Of a DNA stretch of 12,246 bases, positions 7,234 to 12,246 are shown in pieces (positions within the stretch are counted from its first letter, which is position 1; each line of letters opens with the position of its first letter). The notes below the pieces were generated by a model that ran no database searches, had not been told where the DNA came from, and worked only from the letters and a program-made list of their open reading frames with translations. A program made the position numbers and the translations under genes. The DNA is from an uncultured Lachnospiraceae bacterium (GTDB lineage Bacteria; Bacillota; Clostridia; Lachnospirales; Lachnospiraceae). The stretch lies in the NCBI GenBank assembly GCA_910583965.1, contig CAJUAE010000089.1:1800-14045 (forward strand), written 5' to 3'.

Positions 7234-8142
7234 ATGAAAAGAATAAGGAGATTAATTTGTAGTCTTTTAGCAGTAGCAATGGTATTGACATTAACACTGA
7301 GTATGGGAAATAATCTGAAAACTGTACAAGCAGCATCTGCTATTACCGGAAACACGACAATGGGTTCGGCTTATAATTTTGGAACGTGGAGTTCCATAAA
7401 CGATACAGCCATATTGTATGGCGGCGAACAGCAGTCATGGTTTCGGTTCACGGTAGCGGCAGGGGAAAAGATTTATGTAAGAGTTTCTTCTGATACAGCC
7501 TATACAGGAATGGAAGTAGGATTGAGAAATGCATCGGGAAGTTCATTAGGGATTCCAGTAAAGAATCCAGATAACTTAATAAATACAACAGGTCTTACCC
7601 CATGTCTGTATATAAATATAGATAATACAACATCAACTAATAGTACATATTATCTGGTGGTGAATAGGGGAGATTATTATACAGGTGATATGTATTTCAG
7701 TCTTTCTTCATCAGATCGTATCAGAACAGGGTCACGTACAGTTGAGATGTCTGGAACAGCTTCGAATGCAGGTAATTCACCTTTCAGCAGTTCTGGAAGA
7801 GATTCCTCAGTTATATCCATAGATTTATCGGATAGTAGTCAATTTCCAAAGAATGCTATAGTGACCAGTATCACCACATCGAGTACACAGTCACCTAGTC
7901 AGGGAAATGTGCATCACATGCTTCAGCCAGCAAGACCATCGAAATGGTATACTTCAACAGTATCAAGTGCAACCAGAGGATCTTATAATATTAGTTTATC
8001 AGATAACATAAATGTTAAACAAATATGGAAGTTTAAATATAACGCTATGGCAACTGCAAAATCCACGATGAGAAGTGTGAAGTTAAATATTCGATATCAG
8101 TATGATTTAAAGGATACAGGTTATCGTATTTTCACAAATTAA
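7234..8142 (+). CDS. Secreted beta-rich protein with PPC-like domain, function unknown
   Basis: A 302-residue precursor with a clear Sec signal peptide: basic MKRIRRL, hydrophobic LLAVAMVLTLTLS, and probable cleavage after VQA near residue 35. AAGGAGG at 7219-7225 places the start at 7234 rather than at an upstream in-frame ATG. Residues about 45-160 resemble a pre-peptidase C-terminal (PPC) beta-sandwich: WFRFTVAAGEKIYVRVS (from Trp69) and later YYLVVNRGDYY with YFSLSSS. Residues 165-302 are Ser/Thr-rich and also beta-like, with no recognised family. It has no LPxTG motif, C-terminal anchor or protease domain, so it is probably released or held by a partner. It heads a four-gene operon; nine bases separate it from the next gene. 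PPC similarity is my pattern judgement and moderate in strength. Confidence 0.85.
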   Translation: MKRIRRLICSLLAVAMVLTLTLSMGNNLKTVQAASAITGNTTMGSAYNFGTWSSINDTAILYGGEQQSWFRFTVAAGEKIYVRVSSDTAYTGMEVGLRNASGSSLGIPVKNPDNLINTTGLTPCLYINIDNTTSTNSTYYLVVNRGDYYTGDMYFSLSSSDRIRTGSRTVEMSGTASNAGNSPFSSSGRDSSVISIDLSDSSQFPKNAIVTSITTSSTQSPSQGNVHHMLQPARPSKWYTSTVSSATRGSYNISLSDNINVKQIWKFKYNAMATAKSTMRSVKLNIRYQYDLKDTGYRIFTN

Positions 8143-8151
8143 GGGGGAAAC

Positions 8152-9144
8152 ATGAGGGATACTGCATATTACAATTATTATAATATTCCTTATCGTTACA
8201 CACCGGATACGCCGAAAACACCTGCATGGAAGGAAGAACTGAAAGTTGTAAAGGATCAAGTGAAGAGCAACAACCATGATCCGGAAAGTGATATGTATAA
8301 AGCATGTGAGAAGCTGGAAGATATATATTATGCTATGGGTGTAAAGAATCGGGCGAAGTATACGACGGTAGATCAGGTGTACAATGCACTTCATGAAAAA
8401 TATTATCATACAGCTTACTATAAGCAGTTCAGTGAGCAGGAAGTAATTGCCATGCATGATAATGAACTGCAAATGACGCTATTTGGGTGTTTGAGTGGGG
8501 GAGCAAGTTTCTACGATCCCCATTTAAAAGGTGAAGTACGTGATGTAACGGAGAAACAGGCACATGAGTACAACCGAAAGACAATCAACATGCAGCTGTG
8601 CAATATTTTTGGAAATGCGGGGATTGACAGTGCCATGCTGAGTAAATACAACATGACTTTCTCAATTGATCCTTATAATTATTCCCTCAAAGTATCGGGG
8701 GTTGATGATGCAGGACTGACAGCAATGCTTGAAAAGCTGTTAAATAAGGATAATAACGCGCGTGAACTTTTTTACCATATCATGCACAGTAACAGAGCAT
8801 CCATATCTGATAATGCAAAGGTGAAATATCACACCCTGAACAGTTTTGTGAGCGTGACAGGACAAGATCCACGACAATACAGGCAGACAGAATCCGGACT
8901 TGTGAATGGCAGGGGTGAAAATATTCTGGATGTATACAGGGAGGCATTAAAGACTTCCGATGCAGTACCTGCTCAGTTTAAAGGGACTGCCTATAACGTT
9001 TTTGAGGAAAATATCAAAAAACTTCTGGCAGAGGGATTTTACCGTATTCCGGACTTGAATCTGAGTATTGGCTATAAGGACGGAATGCTGCAGGATCTTT
9101 CCAATGCAGACATTATGCACAACAGATTTGACCAGATGGCATAA
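8152..9144 (+). CDS. Cytosolic protein of unknown function, Tyr-rich N-terminus (DUF4885-like?)
   Basis: A 330-residue protein with no signal peptide or membrane segment, read from GGGGG at about 8143-8147. It opens with a Tyr-rich stretch (YYNYYNIPYRYTP), then a mostly helical, charged region to residue 165, then SIDPYNYSLKVSG near 175-187, which leads into a helical part (LTAMLEKLLNKDN) and an Asn/Asp-containing C-terminal third. The phrase about a first-person 'simulated beta strand then helix' aside, the SIDPYNYSLKVSG segment recalls DUF4885-type proteins of Firmicutes; this is a weak recollection. It sits between two genes for secreted proteins, nine bases after one and about 30 before the other, so all three are surely co-transcribed. 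A role as cytosolic partner of the secreted proteins is inferred from position alone. Confidence 0.8.
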   Translation: MRDTAYYNYYNIPYRYTPDTPKTPAWKEELKVVKDQVKSNNHDPESDMYKACEKLEDIYYAMGVKNRAKYTTVDQVYNALHEKYYHTAYYKQFSEQEVIAMHDNELQMTLFGCLSGGASFYDPHLKGEVRDVTEKQAHEYNRKTINMQLCNIFGNAGIDSAMLSKYNMTFSIDPYNYSLKVSGVDDAGLTAMLEKLLNKDNNARELFYHIMHSNRASISDNAKVKYHTLNSFVSVTGQDPRQYRQTESGLVNGRGENILDVYREALKTSDAVPAQFKGTAYNVFEENIKKLLAEGFYRIPDLNLSIGYKDGMLQDLSNADIMHNRFDQMA

Positions 9145-9176
9145 AAAACAGTAGAAGCAGACAGGTGGAAATGAAA

Positions 9177-10676
9177 ATGATAAAACGAAAACTTGTAGCC
9201 ATGTTAATGGCAGCAGCTGTACTTTTGGCAACAGGCGTTAACAGTAATATAAATATTGTTCAGGCAGCGGAAAATGAAAATACATCAAGCTCTACAGCGG
9301 TATTAGAGAACTTTGAGTTGGAAGAGATAGAGATACCAGTAGATGAAGTGCCAGAAATTGTTTATAACGTTGAGGGGCACGAGAAATTGAATGAAACATT
9401 TTGGGTTGATGGAATCCAGACATTAGACATGAATGACGAGCAGGATAATACTGATCCAAATTATGCAACAGAGATTTTGAACGGAGAAAAGAAAACAAAT
9501 TCACTGTTAACGGATGAAAATCGTTGGTATTATTTTACGTTAGATACATTAAGTAATCTAACGCTATTTTTGGACATGGATGATACAATTGATGCCGACT
9601 TATATGTGTTTCAGTTGAATACTGATAGTGGTGAATTATTAATGGCGGGAAGCAGTACACAGGAGGGAGCCGGAGAGTATGAGGCAATTGGAGGAAAAGC
9701 CGGAGCAGGAATATATTTTATTGCAGTAAGTGGATTTGAGGGTAGTGGTAATTTCTCATTGGCTTTATATACCAGCACAGATGATGTACAATATGAAAAT
9801 AATGATACACCAGAAACTGCGACAGAGGTTTCTGGTACATATAATGTAAATGGGTTAAAAGGTGTAATCGATAGTCCATATGATGTTGATTTTTATAAAC
9901 TTACGCTTTCAGAAGCTAGTGCTGTAAGATTCGAAATAAAGACTTCACAAAATTATGTTATCGAATATCGTGGTGGTAATGGAGCGAAGGTGATAAAGGA
10001 TGATTTATATGCACTCAGTGAAGGAACCCATTATTTTAGGGTTAGAAGTGTAGATGGTAGTTATTCGCCAACTCACGGATATGGGTTATATATAACTACG
10101 ATTGCACCAATATCAACAGATGAACTGGCAGGATGTTTTGCTGTATGTGACAGGGCAAACGTTATATTCCAGTTTAGAGGAGACAGATCGAAATATTATG
10201 TTAATGGAAATGAGATTGATTTCTCATATTCCTATAGTAATAGTACAAGTTCAGTAAATTATGATATTTCGTTGAGAAAGACACCAAATTTTTATGTCTG
10301 CCTTTTACAAACGGATGGAACGAGTCAGCCGTTGGAATGTCAACAAACTATGCCTGATGTTATACGTATTTCAAGCTCGGCATTTACGGGAATTAAAGAT
10401 AAATACGTTTTAATGTTATCTGTACGTGATGTGAGTACACCTTGTTATAGTATCCATGTCAGAGGGAGAGGGGACTCCAGTGATAAGACGCTTTGGGAGG
10501 ATTTGCATTTTGCAAATGTATATATAGACCCAGATACTGGCAAGGTAATAGATATTGCATGGTATAATTATTTTTATGATTACTTAAACTATAAGTTTTC
10601 ATTCTCACGTCCATATCCAACGAAATATTACTATCCGTATTGGAATGGGAAGGAGCCAGAAGGAGGAGATGACTGA
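9177..10676 (+). CDS. Secreted protein with two tandem PPC-like domains
   Basis: A 499-residue precursor with signal peptide MIKRKLVAMLMAAAVLLATG, probably cut after VQA near residue 30; the first secreted protein of the operon has the same VQA-A ending. AGGTGG at 9163-9168 fits ATG 9177; GTG 9165 and ATG 9171 are in frame but overlap or crowd that site. An acidic linker (30-85) precedes PPC-like domain 1 (about 95-200; WYYFTLD at 117, YFIAVSGFEGSGNFSLAL) and domain 2 (about 207-307; ENNDTPETATEV, DVDFYKLTL from Asp236, HYFRVRSVDGSY). Residues 308-499 are unrecognised, with scattered Cys and a Tyr/Pro-rich tail (PYPTKYYYPYW). PPC domains usually accompany secreted proteases, yet no protease domain is visible here. 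It overlaps the next gene by one base. Confidence 0.88.
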   Translation: MIKRKLVAMLMAAAVLLATGVNSNINIVQAAENENTSSSTAVLENFELEEIEIPVDEVPEIVYNVEGHEKLNETFWVDGIQTLDMNDEQDNTDPNYATEILNGEKKTNSLLTDENRWYYFTLDTLSNLTLFLDMDDTIDADLYVFQLNTDSGELLMAGSSTQEGAGEYEAIGGKAGAGIYFIAVSGFEGSGNFSLALYTSTDDVQYENNDTPETATEVSGTYNVNGLKGVIDSPYDVDFYKLTLSEASAVRFEIKTSQNYVIEYRGGNGAKVIKDDLYALSEGTHYFRVRSVDGSYSPTHGYGLYITTIAPISTDELAGCFAVCDRANVIFQFRGDRSKYYVNGNEIDFSYSYSNSTSSVNYDISLRKTPNFYVCLLQTDGTSQPLECQQTMPDVIRISSSAFTGIKDKYVLMLSVRDVSTPCYSIHVRGRGDSSDKTLWEDLHFANVYIDPDTGKVIDIAWYNYFYDYLNYKFSFSRPYPTKYYYPYWNGKEPEGGDD

Positions 10677-11473
10677 TGGTTAGAGTAGGAAACCGCTCTA
10701 TAAATGTCTATATGTCCGGCGAACTAAAACTACAGAGCTTGCGAAATGGGCAAAGTTTCCCTAACAGTTCAGACAAAACTGTAAGGGAAAATCGGGATAC
10801 AGTCCAGATACATGATTTACATGCAGTGGATATTATTTCAAATATGGATCATCAGAAGAAAATTAGTAATATGATATCAAAATCTACACGCTGTAGCATA
10901 GAATATCTTAATTCCTATTACTATCGGGAATTGCAGCGCGAAGTAGCAGACTATATTGGTAATGTTGAGCACAGTCAGGGTTATTATGGATTTGAAGATT
11001 CTATGGCATCGACAATGCACGCGTATTCTGTTCTGCATCAGCAAATCGTACAGGGGTATCAGAATGGAACAAGGGAGTTATATGTATATGATAATAAAGC
11101 GACTGATGGCATTCGTTTGCTGACACTGGAAGAAGAACTGGAAAAGCTGGATCAGGCTTACGAAGAGCTGGTCGAATGGGATGTGGGCTGTGCCAAAGGT
11201 CGATATAATGCTGAAAAGTTCAACGAAAGATTGAATAATAAGGAGTTAGATGATTTGTATCATACCTATGATGACGATCAGGCAGGCAACTATATCCGAA
11301 ACTCCTATCGGGAGTTCCGGTCACGTTATTTGGCAGAATATGAGAAAAGCGGAGGGGAAATCAATATAAAATCTCTGTTTATGTCTGTTCTGAACAATGA
11401 AAATCAAGGTATACATGATTTCTGCAAAGTGCTTTTTGGGAAAACGAAGGGAACATCAATAGAGCCACTGTAG
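10676..11473 (+). CDS. Hypothetical cytosolic helical protein, last gene of the second operon
   Basis: A 265-residue protein starting at an ATG that shares its A with the preceding TGA (TGATG), behind AGGAGGAG at 10661-10668, so translation is coupled to the secreted double-PPC protein. It has no signal peptide or membrane segment. Residues 1-45 are polar (VRVGNRSINVYMSGELKL); from 55 onward it is largely helical and charged, with SYYYREL, a segment LTLEEELEKLDQAYEELVEW near 142-161 that could form a coiled coil, and YNAEKFNERLNNKELDD. I do not recognise a family. Like the other cytosolic protein of the operon it follows directly after a secreted one, giving a repeated secreted-then-cytosolic arrangement. 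Its 5' region contains an unusually good intragenic hairpin (10756-10790). Confidence 0.78.
   Translation: MVRVGNRSINVYMSGELKLQSLRNGQSFPNSSDKTVRENRDTVQIHDLHAVDIISNMDHQKKISNMISKSTRCSIEYLNSYYYRELQREVADYIGNVEHSQGYYGFEDSMASTMHAYSVLHQQIVQGYQNGTRELYVYDNKATDGIRLLTLEEELEKLDQAYEELVEWDVGCAKGRYNAEKFNERLNNKELDDLYHTYDDDQAGNYIRNSYREFRSRYLAEYEKSGGEINIKSLFMSVLNNENQGIHDFCKVLFGKTKGTSIEPL
10756..10790 (+). repeat. Intragenic inverted repeat with 14-bp arms
   Basis: TTTCCCTAACAGTT (10756-10769) pairs with AACTGTAAGGGAAA (10777-10790) with one A/A mismatch and a seven-base loop, 80 bases into the last gene of the second operon. No T run follows. It could modulate translation or mRNA decay, or be coincidental. 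Confidence 0.5.
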
Positions 11474-11484
11474 CAATATACAGA

Positions 11485-11498
11485 ATGATATCATAAAA
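11485..11498. repeat. Second copy of ATGATATCATAAAA
   Basis: An exact copy of the 14 bases at 6916-6929, including the palindrome ATGATATCAT, lying 12 bases after the last stop codon of the second operon. The two copies bracket that operon. Significance is uncertain. Confidence 0.3.
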
Positions 11499-11642
11499 AG
11501 AATAATCCTATATATTCAGATAGTAGTTTGTTTGATAAGGGATTCGTCTATTTAATGGTGCAATAAAAGTGTCTTGTTTTTGGAATTAAAGAGTGTGTGA
11601 AATAATTTCTGTAAATTAAGATCTTCTATGATAAGTTAATAG

Positions 11643-11675
11643 AAAAGGTAGGTGTTTTTGGTTCACCTGCCTTTT
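11643..11675. terminator. Bidirectional intrinsic terminator between converging genes
   Basis: AAAAGGTAGGTG (11643-11654) and CACCTGCCTTTT (11664-11675) form a 12-bp stem with one G.U pair and a nine-base loop, flanked by A4 on one side and T4 on the other. It can stop transcription arriving from the second operon on the plus strand and from the ribbon-helix-helix gene on the minus strand. The 170 bases between the last stop and this stem hold no gene I can support. Confidence 0.8.
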
Positions 11676-11723
11676 ACTATACAAATATCTATTTTCCCTG
11701 TCAACCCATATTAGAAAATTTTT

Positions 11724-11927
11724 TCAATCATCTTGACTGTTCTGTGCTATGTCTTCTCGGATGAGTGCCTTTATTGCTCCCTGCACAGAAGAACAACGGC
11801 TGTATTTCTGTTTTTGGATCCATACAAGAATGTCTTTGTCGGTTTTATTGTTCAGTTTCAGCTTGACCTGCGTAGTGTTCCATTCATCATATCTGTTCTG
11901 GGCATCATATTTTCCACTATAAAACAT
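11724..11927 (-). CDS. Small ribbon-helix-helix (Arc/CopG-like) DNA-binding protein
   Basis: A 67-residue protein. AAAGGAG (minus strand, 11940-11934) six bases before the ATG at 11927 sets the start; a nine-residue longer version from 11954 would begin inside the palindromes and lacks such a site. After a short N-terminal part (MFYSGKYDAQNRYDEW) comes TTQVKLKLNNKTDKDILVWI, with alternating residues as in the DNA-contacting beta-strand, then a helix, a short turn and SSVQGAIKALIREDIA as the second helix. This is the usual shape of ribbon-helix-helix repressors, which bind DNA as dimers of dimers at paired palindromes. Such paired palindromes lie directly upstream, suggesting self-regulation. 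No toxin gene is visible downstream, so an orphan antitoxin or mobile-element regulator are both possible. The fold assignment is by eye. Confidence 0.8.
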   Translation of the reverse strand: MFYSGKYDAQNRYDEWNTTQVKLKLNNKTDKDILVWIQKQKYSRCSSVQGAIKALIREDIAQNSQDD

Positions 11928-11943
11928 ATCTGGCTCCTTTCTG

Positions 11944-11980
11944 TAGGTGTACACCTATACCCTGATATAGGTGTACACCT
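11944..11980. promoter_or_regulatory. Two identical 12-bp palindromes, probable RHH operator
   Basis: AGGTGTACACCT occurs at 11945-11956 and again at 11969-11980, each perfectly palindromic, with centres 24 bases apart. The first extends to 14 bp (TAGGTGTACACCTA). Together they also form a larger inverted repeat with 15-base arms (11945-11959 and 11966-11980) around CCCTGA. They lie immediately upstream of the ribbon-helix-helix gene on its strand, where an autoregulatory operator would be. Alternatively they belong to the end of the neighbouring IS256-type element. Confidence 0.7.
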
Positions 11981-11994
11981 GTGCTTATACGACC

Positions 11995-12246
11995 TTATTG
12001 GGGCAGCCTTCCTTCATACATGATGGACAGCTCCCCATACACTTTTCCCCAGCTGCGAATGGGGACTGTCCATTTCTTCGCTACCTCAAAAGTTGCCAGG
12101 TAAAGGGATTTCATCAAGGCCTGGGGGCTTGGGAATACGCTGCGCTGCCTGTTTAAACGCCGGTAGGAGGAATTTAACGATTCAATTGCGTTTGTGGTAT
12201 AAAATGTAGTCCTTGTATCTTTTGAAAACTTAAAGATTGTTCCAAT
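11995..12246 (-). CDS. IS256-family (Mutator) transposase, C-terminal end, cut by the window edge
   Basis: Reading the minus strand in frame from the last base gives 83 residues and a TAA stop at 11997-11995. The segment contains FYTTNAIESLNSSYRR, then VFPSPQALMKSLYLATFEVAKKW, then PIRSWGKVYGELSIMYEGRL. This is the characteristic tail of IS256-family transposases: the TTNxIESLN motif with the third catalytic Glu of the DDE triad, and the final xxIRxWxxxxxxxxIxxEGRL-like pattern. The rest of the gene lies beyond the window. No frameshift or internal stop is seen in this part, so the element could be intact. The copy reads towards the ribbon-helix-helix gene. An exact right end of the element cannot be defined here. 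A near-perfect inverted repeat (12023-12038 and 12059-12073) lies inside it. Confidence 0.88.
   Translation of the reverse strand: MGTIFKFSKDTRTTFYTTNAIESLNSSYRRLNRQRSVFPSPQALMKSLYLATFEVAKKWTVPIRSWGKVYGELSIMYEGRLPQ

Noticed and set aside
8107..8472. Minus-strand open frame with hydrophobic stretches
   Set aside because: Antisense to the start of a plus-strand gene that has a good ribosome site and close operon spacing.
11296..11320. Small hairpin CCGAAACTCC / GGAGTTCCGG inside the last operon gene
   Set aside because: Short, with an internal mismatch and no T run; well inside coding sequence and plausible by chance.
11733..12156. Plus-strand open frames across the right edge
   Set aside because: They are opposite the RHH gene and the transposase tail, both of which have recognisable protein signatures on the minus strand.

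Overview
The window looks like the chromosome of an anaerobic Firmicute of the class Clostridia, probably a gut Lachnospiraceae-type organism. The DNA is AT-rich, genes are closely packed behind strong AGGAGG-type ribosome sites, and the recognisable protein families are typical of that group. This placement is inferred from family affinity and composition, not from a marker gene.

Bases 14-6800 hold a hypothetical protein and then a complete ribosomally made peptide (RiPP) cluster of the clostridial CcpM / CLI_3235 type. In order these are: a 64-residue precursor with seven cysteines in an alternating C-x-C pattern; a strong hairpin; a radical SAM/SPASM peptide maturase (ccpM); a maturation protein of the family I recall as TIGR04066; an acyl-carrier-like protein without the usual attachment serine; a cytosolic subtilisin-like protease with an extra C-terminal domain; and an ABC exporter with no peptidase domain. 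The five genes after the precursor are nearly contiguous or overlapping, and the set ends at a textbook intrinsic terminator (6820-6860). A plausible sequence of events is that the precursor is made in excess, CcpM installs crosslinks on the Cys-rich core with help from the carrier-like and TIGR04066-type proteins, the subtilase removes leader or follower, and the ABC protein exports the product.

Bases 7234-11473 form a second tight operon of four genes: a secreted beta-rich protein, a cytosolic protein, a larger secreted protein with two PPC-like domains, and a second cytosolic protein. None is recognisable as an enzyme. The alternation of secreted and non-secreted partners suggests a small uncharacterised surface or secreted system. 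A likely bidirectional terminator (11643-11675) closes it.

The right edge is on the minus strand. It has a small ribbon-helix-helix protein gene, a striking pair of identical 12-bp palindromes just upstream of it, and the C-terminal end of an IS256-family (Mutator) transposase that runs off the window. No rRNA, tRNA or CRISPR array was seen.
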